This document shows positions 32,572-44,300 of a DNA stretch of 64,000 bases, one piece after another (within the stretch, counting starts at the first letter, position 1; every line of letters begins with the position of its first letter). Both the position numbers and the translations under genes were made by a program. The notes beneath the pieces are model-generated. The model worked only from the letters and a program-made list of their open reading frames with translations. It did no database searches and was not told where the DNA came from. Where the stretch lies: contig OZ021730.1 of assembly GCA_963978545.1 (NCBI GenBank), forward strand, positions 7,819,796 to 7,883,795. Reading direction: 5' to 3'. Origin of the DNA: Linyphia triangularis (lineage: Eukaryota > Arthropoda > Arachnida > Araneae > Linyphiidae).

Positions 32572-33084
32572 GGTAAAACAGGTATGCCACTACCAGGTTA
32601 TCCAGCACTTATACGCGAACGACTCGTCCCTGTAGAAGTCTCCACCCTTAACGAGATTCCCAGCAGACGAGCCGGACGCTTGATCCCTAGTCGCCGACGA
32701 TGTCGGACGACAAGCCGATTGATACACACGGGACCAATGTGCACCTCCCGTTTATCTGAAGCAAGGGCCAAAGTAGTGTATTGGGGAAGTATGTCGCCCC
32801 TCAACTACCAGGATCCCCCTTTCCAGAGACACGGGTCCCCACGCACGGCAAACACGTGGGTGATTTAATCCCCAAGAGAAGCTGATGGTAACTAACAGAA
32901 CGGCACAAAGCTTCTCAAGGGGAGCCCTCACCTTTGAAGAGGTAACCACAATGAGGGAAGGAAGAGAAGTCAACAATAAATACAAAACCAAAAAAGGAAG
33001 GTAGAACAGAAGGAGGGATAGATCACTGGGGCACCCTGGGGTTGTGAAGCCCGTATTTACTTAGAGAAAGGAAACCCCCTGAAT
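32572..33084 (-). mobile_element. LINE B-subfamily 5' UTR fragment
   Basis: About 510 bp closely match 39005-39520, the 5' UTR of LINE B, in the same orientation. Its 5' end lies near CCCCCTGAATGG at 33084. ORF1 and everything downstream are missing. It joins the Gypsy protease reading frame at about 33085. Confidence 0.85.
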
Positions 33085-33669
33085 GGAGGTAAGGACTGTG
33101 TAGTAGAGGCTTTAGTAGACTCAGGGGCTGACTTTTCGGTGATATCTGAGAGTCTTCGGCGTAAACTTCGGATTCCAATGTTTGCTGATCATGGAACATC
33201 TCTTCGCACAGCGAGCGGGAGTATTATCACTGCTCTAGGAAGATGTGTAGTAAGAGTCGATTTGGAGAGCATAGTGCATCCTTTTGAATTTTTGGTCTTT
33301 TCTCATTGCAGTCATGCAATAATTCTTGGCTGGAACTTTTTCAAGGCTACCGACGCAATAATCGATTGTGGACGAGAAGAAATTAAACTTGGCGAAATTT
33401 TTCCACAAGAAATTTCAAAGGCCATTTACTTGTATGCTGACCGAAACTACATCATTCCAGCCAATTGTATTCAATTAATTAGGACTAAGACGGACAGATG
33501 TACTGAAGTTGGGACATTTGTTGCGAGTAGTATGGCTAAAGTTGAGCTAAAAACAGAACTTCATATTCCAGCGTCTGTGATAGATGTGAAAGATGGACAA
33601 GGAACAGTATGGGTCACCAATTGTTCTCGGATACCAAAGCTGATTCCCTTGGGTATGTGCGTAGCTGAG
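33085..33669 (+). pseudogene. Gypsy-type aspartic protease and linker
   Basis: The open frame reads EALVDSGADFSVISESLRRK, the catalytic retropepsin motif DSGA. It continues with ITALGRCVVRVDLE and HAIILGWNFFKATDAIIDC (the second protease motif region) up to GMCVAE. It would belong to a pol polyprotein that continues at 39521 after LINE B. Gag is missing upstream. The protease processes the Gag-Pol precursor in the particle. Confidence 0.85.
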
Positions 33670-33784
33670 TTGTTTGTTTGTTTATTGAGGTTTTATGGCG
33701 CAAAGGCAACACAAGGGCCATGCTGCGCCAAAACAAAAGTTAAAAGAAAAACTATGATGAAAGATGAATTATAAATATGATGAG

Positions 33785-33965
33785 TTGGTTGGTTGTATTC
33801 AGATTATCTGGCGCCGTCAGCAACACTAGGGCTATAATACGCCGAAACATTCGTCATTAGACAAGCCAACATACATTTACAAACACCCATGCCTAACACG
33901 GGACTCGAACCCGCAACCTCGTGGTCTAGAAGCCAGCACGCTAACCACTATACCGTTTGGTCGGC
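33785..33965 (-). mobile_element. tRNA-derived SINE, copy 11
   Basis: Complete minus-strand copy in the 3' UTR of LINE B. The duplication TAAATATGATGAG flanks it on both sides (about 33772-33784 and 33966-33978). Confidence 0.95.
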
Positions 33966-34072
33966 GTAAATATGATGAGAGGTGACATAATATAATTTAA
34001 GAATGTTAAAAACACATTTCTAAAATGATGAAGATTTTAATAAAATTTTTAAAAATGGAAATGTTTAAAAAA

Positions 34073-37000
34073 CTAGATGCGATTTAAAAACCCGATTGAT
34101 CTTAAAAAAGCAAAAAGATTTGGATGGGGAGTTTCCCCTATCAAATCCTGAAGACTTAAACTGGTACTATTAAAAAACCTAAGACGATGCGTCTGAAACT
34201 TAGGACAAGAAATTAAAATATGAACTACAGTAAGATCGCAACGACAAATATCGCAAACAGGTGGATTTTCTCCCAGCAATAGATGTCGATGCGTCAATGT
34301 GTGACCAATGCGCAGACGAGTCAGTTTGACATCTGTCCGACGCATTGGATTAACTGGCCATTTAAGAAGATGATTTTTGATAAAATGAAGTTTGTTATTA
34401 ACCTGCAAATCCCATGTTTCTTGACGTAAGGATAATGAACTTGTGAATTGAAGTCTTAATATCTTGGTAGGGAACTGGCTGCTGCAGCGGAATTGAAGCC
34501 GCTTTAGCAGCAGAATCGGCCAATTCATTGCCTGAAATTCCCATGTGACTAGGTACCCAGCAGAACAAAATAGTAAATCCTTTCCTCTCAAGTGTGTGTA
34601 ACTTTGACAAAATGTCAAAGGCAAGTGGATGGCTATTGTTCTTAAATTGCTCAAGACTTGACAAGGAGCTTAAACTGTCAGTATACACACAAAATTTGCG
34701 ATTGTGGCAGAGTGAGATATGCAGCAGTGCACAAGAAATTGCTGTCATCTCAGAAGTGAAAACCGAGCAGGATTTATGAAGTGCAAAAGCGACTGTGGAT
34801 GTGTCGGACACAGTACCACAGCCAACAAGTTCACCTGCTTTGGATCCATCAGTAAATACTGCTTCATAGTCAGCATACTGAGAGCGGTGATCGTAAAAGA
34901 TTTGTTGCATAATTTCTGGGGCAGTGTCTGCCTTGCAATACATCGCAAATGGATTGAGAAAGTGGAAAGATGGAATATTCCACGGTGGAAAGGATTGAGT
35001 GGTAAATGTTTGGGTAACTACGTCACTTAGAGCTGCATCCAACAAGATGGATTTCGCTCTTTCAGAAAATGGTCGGATGTTAGATAGACGAGCATCATAT
35101 AACCTACCAAGATAGGCATCAAGTCTCAACTTACGTAAAGGGTGAAAAGGATCAGACATAATTCTACAGTAGTAGTTGGCGCTTAATTTTTTCCGTCTCA
35201 AGTCAAGTGGAAGTAGACTACACTCTGTCAACAGACTTTCAATGGGTGAAGTGCGAAATGCACCTGAACAAATACGGGCAGCAGTGTGATGGACAGTATC
35301 CAATCTTCGTAGAAGGGATACTCCTGCAGACCCATACGCAACGCATCCGTAATCAATGCGAGATAAGATAACCGAATTGTAAATACGCAGCAAAGAAGTG
35401 CGATCAGCACCCCAAGATGTATTTGAGAGTACTTTGAGGATATTAAGCGATTTATCGCACTTCTTGCGCAAGTATACAATATGTGGCAGAAAATTTAACT
35501 TGTTGTCGAAGATGACTCCCAAGTATCTTATCTGATTCACAACTGGGATGGGAGAATTGCGTATGTGGATTTCAGGGTCAGGGTGAAGACCCCTCCTCCT
35601 ACAGAAGTGGATGCAACTGCTTTTAGATGGTGACAGTTTATGGCCGTTTTGTTCACACCATTCTACAAGTCTGTTAACAGCAGTTTGTAACTGACGTTCA
35701 ATTAAGCGCATGTTTGATCCTTGGCACGAGATTTGCAAGTCATCAACATACAAAGTTCCATGAACAAAGGGTGAAAGGACATGAAGGATGTTGCTGATAT
35801 GAAGATTAAAAAGGGTGACACTTAAAACACAACCTTGAGGAACTCCCTCAGATTGGTTAAAATAATTTGAAAATGAAGCTCCAATGCAAACTCTAAAAAC
35901 ACGAGATGATAAAAAATTTTGAATAAAAAGGGGCAGATTACCCCTAAAACCAAAATTAAATAGAGTTTGCAGGATACCATATCGCCACGTATGATCATAC
36001 GCCTTCTCAATGTCGAAAAAGATTGAAACTAGATGATTCCTCTGCACAAAGGCATTACGAACATCTGTTTCTAGTTTCACGATGTTATCAAGAGTGGACC
36101 GCCCTCGTCGGAATCCACTCTGGAAAGGTGAAATACATCCATCTTTTTCCAACATGTAAGAGAGTCGGGCGTTTACAATACGTTCAAAGGTCTTACAGAG
36201 GCAGCTCGTTAATGCTATCGGTCGATAGTTCAGAGGATCCTTGGGATCCTTTCCAGGTTTCAGAATGGGGATTACAGTAGCTTCCCGCCACAAAGTAGGA
36301 AAGATGTTCTCCTTCCAGATTCTATTAAAGAGAAAAAGGATGTTAAAAAGAGAATCTGGACTTAAATGGCGAAGCATTTGGTAACTGATCCCATCTGGAC
36401 CTGGACTGGTGTTATGTGCTTTAGATAAAGCACTCTTCAATTCGTACATCTTAAGGTCACAGTTGTAGGAATATTCAATATTGCTTTTGAAATTAATTCC
36501 AGTCCGTTCAGCTCGATTCTTAGTCACAAGAAAAGCAGGACTATAAGAATCGGAACTGGATATACTTTCAAAAGTTTCACCTATAAGGTTAGCAATATCT
36601 TCAGGGGAAGAGAACACAGCAGCTCCGGTTTGAAGTATCGGACAAGAATATTCCGGATACAAACCGTTGGCTGCTCTAACCTTCTTCCACAACTTCTTGC
36701 TTGATGTTTTGGATGTAATTGTAGATACATAACTTATCCAAGAGTCCTTCTGACTCTGACGTCTAACTCTACGAGCAACTGCCTTAGCCTTTTTAAAGGC
36801 GATAAGGTTTCCTGTAGTTGGGTATCTGCGGAAGATACCCCATAGCTTCTTTTGTTTCTTGTATGCTGACTGACAGTCTGCATTCCAGTATGGTTTACAG
36901 TGCCGCAGTGTTCTAGGTGATGTCTTAGGAATGGAGGAGTCAGCAGCATTTAAAATTGCTTCAATGACATTTTGGACAGCAGTATCAACATCCTCACTGT

Positions 37001-37748
37001 CCACCATTGTTCCTGATATAACAGCCAACTCAGTAAATTTGTCCCAATTCGCCCTGTGGTATTTGTATCTAGGTAGACGGATGTTTACGTTACTAATACC
37101 GTTATGGGAAATGAGAATTGGGAAGTGATCACTGTTATGTAGATCACTTCCAACAGCAAAATTCAAGTATGGCAAAAGTATAGGGGAACAAATGGCTAAG
37201 TCTAGTGAATGGAATGTTCTAGTGGGTTCATGGAAATATGTTTTCTCCTCGTTATTCAGGAGACAGAGACACTGATCAGATAGCAACTTTTCAATCTGTC
37301 TCCCACGAGGGTTCGTATTATCACTACCCCACATAGTACTGTGTCCATTAAAGTCACCGAGCAGTAAAAATGGTGCTGGAAGTTGATCAATAAGGTCATT
37401 CAGCTCCTCTTGGCGGATGATAGCATGTGGCGGTAAGTATAGGCAACAGACTGTAAGAAGGGACTGTATATGAAGTCTCGCAGCCACAGCCTGTAGAGAT
37501 GTGCGTAGTGTGAGTACAGTGCTGGGATAATCATGAGAAATAAAGAGACATACTCCTCCAGACACTGTATTACTACGGGTAACATCTTTTCTAATGCAGC
37601 TATACCTACGGATTTTAGATATATATGAATCCTTCAAGAAGGTTTCTTGAAGGGCCAAACATGCTGGATGGTAAAGTGAAATAATGTTCTTCACATCATC
37701 CTTCCTAGACCTAAAACCGCGACAGTTCCAAGAAACAAAAGAAGCCAT
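34073..37748 (-). pseudogene. LINE B ORF2: endonuclease, reverse transcriptase, RNase H, zinc knuckle
   Basis: ATG at 37748 opens a 1116-codon frame. The APE-type endonuclease is at residues 1-230 (FVSWNCRGFRSR, LLLGDFNGHSTMWGS, SDHFPILI). RT is at about 430-710 (RPIALTSCLCKTFER, QSGFRRGRSTLD, catalytic YVDDLQIS). RNase H is at about 940-1080 (VFTDGSKAGELVGCG, TDSLSSLSSLEQF, GNELADSAAK). The frame then ends at 34398. The neighbouring frame (34654-34073) carries the missing C-terminus with the knuckle CDICRCDLTVVHILISC, so one indel near 34430-34445 splits the protein. ORF2 nicks the target and primes cDNA synthesis. All core catalytic residues that I can see are kept; only the C-terminal ~115 residues are out of frame. 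Confidence 0.92.
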
Positions 37749-38998
37749 TAATTACTTGATGCAATTTTAAAAGGTGGGTCAGGCTCTTCACTAATATCTT
37801 CGTCATCAGATGGGTGAAGGTTCACCACATCCGCCTCCCTAAATGAACGAAGGATATTAAAACGGTTAGATGGCTTCTCTCGAGAAGGTCCTCCTTTAGC
37901 TGTTTTAAGTTTTATTGCTTGTAATGCTTTAGACTTAGCTAAGGTTTTCTTCAAAATAAGCGGTTGTTTAATTACCTCCGTAGATGTTCTCTGAGGTAAT
38001 TTAACTAGACTTGAGGAAGTAGACTCTGTCTGTGTGCTTTTGCTGCTGAAAGTTTTTTTGCAAACATCAGCATAGGCGACACCAACAGAAGGGGTTCTAG
38101 CTTCAACAAGTCTTCTAGCATCAAAGTATGACAAATTTTGGTTCACTCGCACGGTCTGGATTTCCTTTTCTTTTACCCACACTGTACATTTCCGATAGTA
38201 AGATGGATGTGAGCCGTCACAATTTACACACTTTTCAGGTGCCTTGCAATTAGCACTAGCATGTCCAGTATCTGCACAACGTGCGCATGTTTCCGTTTCC
38301 CCACGACAAGCTGTTTGTGAGTGACCATATTTCTGGCACTTGAAACAGCGAAGTGGGTTCGGAACATACGGACGAACAGGGCAATTCAGATAGCCGGCTT
38401 TTACGTGCGATGGTAATGTGGGCAAATCGAAAGTGAGAATCAAATGCTTAGTAGGCATGATATTCCCTTCTCGACGTATGGTTATACGGTGGACGGCTGA
38501 AACGTGTTGCTCACGTAAGTGGTCAAGAATCTCGTCCTCCGGTGTGTAGTAAAGGTCTGATTCTGACACCACACCGCGAGATTTATTAAGGGAACCATGT
38601 ACTGTCACATTTACCGGGAGTGTTCCAAAATATTCGATCTTTAGTATTTTCTTCGCTTGTTGGACATTGCGAACTTCAACTAAAAGATCTCCAGACTTCA
38701 GTTTCTTAACTGAAGCTGTATCGCCAACAAATGATGCTAGAGTTTTTTCTATTAGAAAAGGAGATACCTTTTCGAAAGAGCCCTCCTTACGATGAACGAT
38801 GAAGAATTTTGCTGCAATGTTATTTGTAGAATTTTGTCTATGTTGCTCCCCACTAGGGGGAGAAGAAGAAGAAGATTGACTTTCCATGAAAGTAGTATTG
38901 ATTAATTCGGGCACTACAGTCCCACCCACCATGGAGTCCTCGATATCGGGGATAGTGCATACCGGCAAGCAATAAAATAAGAAAGGAAAAGAAAACAT
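37748..38998 (-). CDS. LINE B ORF1: Gag-like zinc-knuckle RNA-binding protein
   Basis: Open from ATG 38998 (417 codons); ATG 38887 (MESQSSSSSPPSGEQ) aligns better with ORF1 of the other LINEs and may be the true start. Three knuckles lie in the C-terminal half: CFKCQKYGHSQTAC, CARCADTGHASANC and CVNCDGSHPSYYRKC. The N-terminal half has a conserved KTLASFVGDTASVKKLKSGD region. The stop codon overlaps the ORF2 start as TAATG at 37750-37746, which suits termination-reinitiation. The protein should coat the LINE RNA in a cytoplasmic RNP. No lesion is visible. Confidence 0.88.
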   Translation of the reverse strand: MFSFPFLFYCLPVCTIPDIEDSMVGGTVVPELINTTFMESQSSSSSPPSGEQHRQNSTNNIAAKFFIVHRKEGSFEKVSPFLIEKTLASFVGDTASVKKLKSGDLLVEVRNVQQAKKILKIEYFGTLPVNVTVHGSLNKSRGVVSESDLYYTPEDEILDHLREQHVSAVHRITIRREGNIMPTKHLILTFDLPTLPSHVKAGYLNCPVRPYVPNPLRCFKCQKYGHSQTACRGETETCARCADTGHASANCKAPEKCVNCDGSHPSYYRKCTVWVKEKEIQTVRVNQNLSYFDARRLVEARTPSVGVAYADVCKKTFSSKSTQTESTSSSLVKLPQRTSTEVIKQPLILKKTLAKSKALQAIKLKTAKGGPSREKPSNRFNILRSFREADVVNLHPSDDEDISEEPDPPFKIASSN

Positions 38999-39520
38999 CA
39001 ACTAAACTATTGCGCACGGTATGTCACTAACAGGTTATCCAGTGCCTATACGCGACCGACTCGTCCCTGTAGAAGCCTCCACCCTTAACGAGGTTCCCAG
39101 CAGATGGGTCGGACGCTTGATCCCTAGCCGCCGACGAAGTCGGACGACCAGCCGATTGATACACACGGGACCAATGTGTACCTCCCGTTTATCTGAAGCA
39201 AGGGCCAAAGTAGTGTATTGGGACAGTATGTCGCCCCTCAACTACCAGGATCCCCCTTTCCAGGGACACGGGTCTCCACGCACGGCAAACACGTGGGTGA
39301 TTTAATTCCCAAGAGAAGCTGATGGCAACAGAGCGGCACAAAGCTTCTCAAGGGAAGCCCTCACCTCTGAAGAGGTAACCACAACGAGGGAAGGAAGAGA
39401 AGCCAAACAATAAAAACAGAACCCAAAAAAGAAGGTAAAACAGAAGGAGGGATGGATCACTGGGGCGCCCCGGGGTTGTGAAGCCCGTATTTACTTATAG
39501 AAAGTAAACCCCCTGAGGGG

Positions 39521-41094
39521 TGTGCGTAGCTGAGATTGAATAAACTCCTCTCGAGAGTTTATGTGCAGCTAGATCAAACGGGAGATGAATTCAATGTTTG
39601 TACAGAAGATGATACGGAATGTTTTAATCGTCTAATCGACTCTGACCTTAATGTTGAACAAAGGGCAGAACTGCTGAAACTCTTACAGGAATTTAGTGGC
39701 AATTTTGACTTCGGATGCAAATCACACAAGAGTTGTAAAACATAGAATCGATACGGGCAGTAACCCGCCCCTAAAACAAAAACCTTATCGTGTGTCACTC
39801 ACAGAGCGACGTATCATACAAGACGAAGTCGATAGAACGGTCGATCTTGGGATCGTGAGCCCCTCCGAGAGTCCTTGGTCTTCGCCGGTCGTTCTCGTTA
39901 AAAAGAAAAATGGAACCAGGCGGTTTTGTGTGGACTATCGCGAATTGAATAAAGTCACAAAAAAGGATGTATACCCTCTTCCCCGTATAGATGACGCACT
40001 AGACAGTCTAGCAGGGTCGAAATTTTACTCATCCATGGACATGAAGTCTGGATACTGGCAGATAGAGATGGATGAAAAAGACCGCGAAAAAAAGGCCTTC
40101 GTGACGCCCGATGGATTATACCAATTTAGCGTAATGCCTTTTCGGCTGTGCAATGCTCCAGCAACTTTTGAGCGTATGATGGATAATTTGTTGAAAGGCT
40201 TGAAATGGAACATCTGTCTATGTTATTTGGATGATGTTGTCGTATATGCCTCTACATTCCAAGAACATATTCGGCGATTACGACAAGTCTTGATGTGCTT
40301 TCGAAAAGCGGGACTCTACCTAAATCTTGATAAATGTCGATTTGGGAAAACAAAATTAAAAATATTGGGGCACTTGGTTGATGAAGATGGAATCCATCCG
40401 GACCCCGAGAAGGTCGAAGCTGTGGTGAATTTCCCTGTTCCAAAAAGTACAGTTTGTGTCAGGAGTTTCTTGGGGTTATGTTCCTATTATCGCAGGTTCA
40501 TAAGGGATTTTTCTGAAATCGCTAAGCCATTGAATGATCTGATAAAAAACTATATGAAGTTCACTTGGACGGAGGAACAAGAATTGTCCTTTTCGAATTT
40601 AAAGTCGGCTCTCACAAAACCCACCGTTCTAGGTCATTTTAGTGCGGAAATGAACACAAGAATTCATACTGACGCCAGTGGTCATGGAATCGGTGCAGTT
40701 ATCGTTCAGATACAGAACGGAGTCGAGCGACCAATCGCATATGCATCTCGTTCCTTGACGCCAGCTGAGAAGAATTACTCGACCACCGAGAGGAAATGTC
40801 TTGCTGTGGTTTGGGCCATCAATAAATTCCGACCATATCTCTTTGGGCAACAGTTTGTAGTGGTGACCGACCATCATTCGCTCTGTTGGTTGACTAACCT
40901 CAAGGATCCGTCAGGAAGACTGGCCAGATGGGCTCTGCGTTTTCAAGAATGTGATTTCGCCATCGAATATAAAAGTGGAAAGAAACACCGGGATGCTGAT
41001 TGTCTCTCTCGAAACCCTTTGCCCTACTCTGAAGAAGCTTGCCTGGACGATATTTGTTTGCGCCTGATTGGTCGAGAACAATTTATCCTCGTGG
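39521..41094 (+). pseudogene. Gypsy-type reverse transcriptase and RNase H
   Basis: After the target duplication the pol frame shifts: LNKLLSRVYVQLDQTGDE is in one frame to about 39716, and the main 473-codon frame starts before ANHTRVVKHRIDTG. The RT has PSESPWSSPVVLVKKKNGT, RRFCVDYRELNKVTKKDVYP and catalytic CYLDDVVVYA near 40220. RNase H has IHTDASGHGIGAV and VTDHHSLCWL. The frame ends where a Pao LTR begins (41095), so the integrase zinc and core domains are missing here. A stop at 39541 also interrupts the link to the protease. It is a dead pol fragment of the element whose integrase tail and LTR lie at 45425-46304. Confidence 0.9.
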
Positions 41095-41334
41095 TGTCTC
41101 CCCCTAGTGGAGAATAAGCGAGAAGAGAAGCAGAACTGAATTGAATTTGATAGGAGACACATGTCTCAAAATTGGAGCCGAGTGCTCAACTATAAATAAT
41201 TAACTTTGAAGAATTATAAATGTTTATACGTGTAAGTAAATCTGTATTATGTGTGTGCCTTGTATGTCTTTAATAAATAATAGTAAAAAATCTACAGTCC
41301 ACTACTTTAAATTAACTTAACTGAGCTCCTGACA
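41095..41334 (+). mobile_element. Pao/BEL 5' LTR (240 bp)
   Basis: The block runs from TGTCTCCCCCTAGTGG to GAGCTCCTGACA, with TG...CA ends. AATAAA-like signals lie near 41270. It is followed by a primer-binding-like sequence and the Pao gag. It interrupts the Gypsy RNase H/integrase junction. The partner 3' LTR is missing, so no duplication can be checked. Confidence 0.7.
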
Positions 41335-41354
41335 TTTTGGTCCGTGAACGATCC
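41335..41354 (+). promoter_or_regulatory. Candidate Pao primer-binding site
   Basis: TTTTGGTCCGTGAACGATCC follows the LTR end within three bases. Its complement ends in ACCA, as tRNA 3' ends do. I do not assign the tRNA. Confidence 0.5.
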
Positions 41355-41371
41355 GGAGAGAAGAGCAAACA

Positions 41372-44300
41372 ATGGCTCGATTAGTTAAATTAAATAGGCA
41401 GCAAGGCACACTGAAGTCAAAACTTACACGTCTAGAGGAGTTTTGTGCACCCTTGACATTATTATCGGCTGAAACACTTAGCAGCACAAATTCAGTAATC
41501 GAACTGAAACAAAAACTTGAAGGGCTCAAGACTACCCAAAACGAAGTGAATTCTCTTCGTGATAAATATTATGATGCTGCAAAAGATGAAGAAATAGAAG
41601 AAATTGATGCAGCACTACAAGAATTGGATATTCGTATCGAAAATAGTGAAGTAAGTCTTTTGAAACTTATTAGTTTACTAAAAAAAGATACTCCAAGTGT
41701 TGCAGTAAAGCCAGAAACTAGTGGTACTTTAGTTAGAACAAAATTGCCTGTTATTCCCCTTCCAGTATTTTCGGGAAATTATGAAGATTGGAGTAAATTT
41801 AAAACCTCCTTCACTAATCTCATTACAAATAATGCTGAGTTAGATGATATTCAGAAGTTGCATTATTTAAACGCAACTTTGGAAGGAAAGGCCAAGTCAA
41901 TTGAAACGGAGGATGATACATTCGAATCCTTATTTAATGCTCTGCAACAACGATACGAAAATCGCCGGGTAATATTAGATACCCATATTCAAAATATCTT
42001 AAGATATCCTAAGCTAAATCAAGAATCTGCGAAAGAAATGCGTGATTTTTTGGATAATTTAAAAAAGAATTTAAGAGCACTTAAAGTACTGGAATATGAT
42101 CGTGACAAATTGTCTGACATATTATTAATGAACATTTTAATTGATAAACTTGATTTGGAAACAAGAAAGATTTATGAAATGTCCATTTCATCGAATGAAG
42201 TGCAGAATTTTAATGAATTCATAACGTTTTTAGAAAAGCGAAGTAATATATTAGAAAGTATATCTCGAAATATGCCATCAATGAAACAAATAAATAAATC
42301 TAATGCTTCACATCACTCCTTAAATCGAAGCAAAAATTTAGTTATTAACTCGCCTACGCATTTCTGTGTTGCATGCAAAAAGAAGGAAACACATGGCCTC
42401 TTTGGGTGCGACGCATTTAGAAATATGAATGTTGTTGATAGATTTGAGCTCGTTAAAAGATATAAATTTTGTATTCGATGTCTGCGAAGAAACCATAAAG
42501 TAGACAGCTGCAGATCAAAATTTACTTGCCAATGTGGTTCGAAATTCCACAACACACTATTACATTCAGTGGAAAGAAATGATAAACCATTCGTTAATGA
42601 TGAGAGTTCTCAGGCGATTCCATCAGATCTTGAGGATTCTTCAAATGCTACTCAAGGCCAATCCACTCGAAGTGAAACTTCTTCGACTATGAGAAGCAGC
42701 TGTTTATTTTCCGAGAGAAAAAACGTAGTTTTACTCGCAACTGATATAATTAAAGTTAAAGATGAACGAGGAAATTACTTCAATGTTAGAGCTATTCTTG
42801 ATTCATGTTCACAGAGTAATTTTCTGACTTTTGAGTGCGCAGATCTCTTGAGAATTAAAAAAGAAAAAACATATGTACCAGTCAGTGGATTGAATGGAAT
42901 GACGGTTTCTACAATAAAGAAGAAAATTCAGACCCTCATTTCCAACCAGCAGAGTACTTATGAAAGATGTCTGCAGTTTTTGCTTGTCCCTAAAATTACG
43001 GACATATCGCCTTCCAGAGCCGTAGATGTTGCGGGTTTGATATTACCGAACATTCTATACGCTGATCCTGACTTTAATAAGCCAAAAAGGATTGATGCCC
43101 TGTTAGGCGCCGAGTGTTTTTTCGAACTTTTAAGGAATAATCAAATACGACTTAAGAACAATACAATCATTCTACAAGAGACTGTTTTTGGATACATCGT
43201 GAGTGGGTCTTTTCCAGATGATGCGAAATCTACCGTGCACTGCCATTTATCTTGTGAAGAACAATTAAGTAATTTGAACTCTAACCTCGAAAGGTTTTGG
43301 AACATTGAAGATGTTGATGATTCTGAGCGTTTTGCAAACGATGAAGAAAAAGCTTGTGAAGAACATTTTCTCTCTACTCATTACAGAAATGAAGATGGGC
43401 GTTACGTGGTCCAACTACCTATGAAAGAAGGAGTGCTGGGGTCTTCAAAAGACATTGCCGCTGTCCGACTGAACTCTCTTTGGAAACGTCTGAATAGAAA
43501 TCCCACATTAAAGAGTTTATATGTGGAATTCATGGAAGAGTATGAAAGACTTGGTCATATGAAGGAAATAATTGAAGAATCTGATCCTAGAGACTGTTAT
43601 TATATCCCACACCATGCAGTCTACAAACCAGAAAAATCTTCTACGAAATTGAGAACTGTTTTCAACGCTTCTTCCCCAAGTTCAAATGGGATCTCCCTTA
43701 ACGACTTGCTAATGTACGGAGGTGTTTTACAAGAAGATGTTTTTGATATTATGTCCAGATTCCGAACTCATAAATATGCTTTCACTGCAGATATACAGAA
43801 AATGTTTCGCCAAGTGTTAGTTGATGAGTGCCATCGTAACTTCCAACGTGTTCTCTGGAAGACAAATTCTGATAGTCCGATCAAGATCTACCAGCTGCAA
43901 ACCATCACTTATGGCATGACCAGTAGTCCATTTTTGAGTACAAGAGTCCTAAATCAATTGGCAGAAGATGAACAGTTTAATTTTCCTCTTGCGGCTGCAG
44001 CAACTTTGACTGATTACTATATTGATGACATTCTTACCGGTGGATCAACATTAGAAACAGCAATAGAACTACAAGATCAACTTGTCAATATGTTGCAGAC
44101 TTGTGGAATGACATTGCATAAATTTGTGTCTAACACTTCTTCCCTTTTAGAAAGAGTGCCAAGTGAGTGTTTAGAATATTCGTTCGACGATAGTGCTGAG
44201 ACCAAAACAGTGAAAACCTTAGGGGTTATATGGAACCCAAAAAAGGATAGTTTCACCTTTCGGGTGAGCATAGGTGAGTCTCCGCATACTAAAAGGTCAG

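Larger units (their letters stand above)
33670..39520 (-). mobile_element. LINE B: full-length I-group non-LTR retrotransposon (5.85 kb)
   Basis: A perfect 14-bp target-site duplication TGTGCGTAGCTGAG flanks the element (33656-33669 and 39521-39534). The 3' end carries a CAAA-type tail (TTGTTTGTTTGTTT on the plus strand) and the GGCGCA...TGCGCC block. The 5' end is CCCCTCAGGGGGTTTAC. A 5' UTR of about 520 bp, ORF1, ORF2 and a 3' UTR follow. A SINE (33785-33965) sits in the 3' UTR. It interrupts a Gypsy element between protease and RT. It is the best-preserved LINE here, with a single visible frameshift. Confidence 0.93.

Noticed and set aside
32416..32868. A 150-codon plus-strand ORF as a single gene
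   Set aside because: It fuses a LINE RNase H fragment with the antisense of a LINE 5' UTR across a junction near 32571.
39035..39241. Conserved upstream ORF (68 codons) in the 5' UTR of LINE B, also at 32598-32804
   Set aside because: Both copies are open, but eight of 68 residues differ and most nucleotide changes alter the amino acid, so selection on the peptide is not supported.
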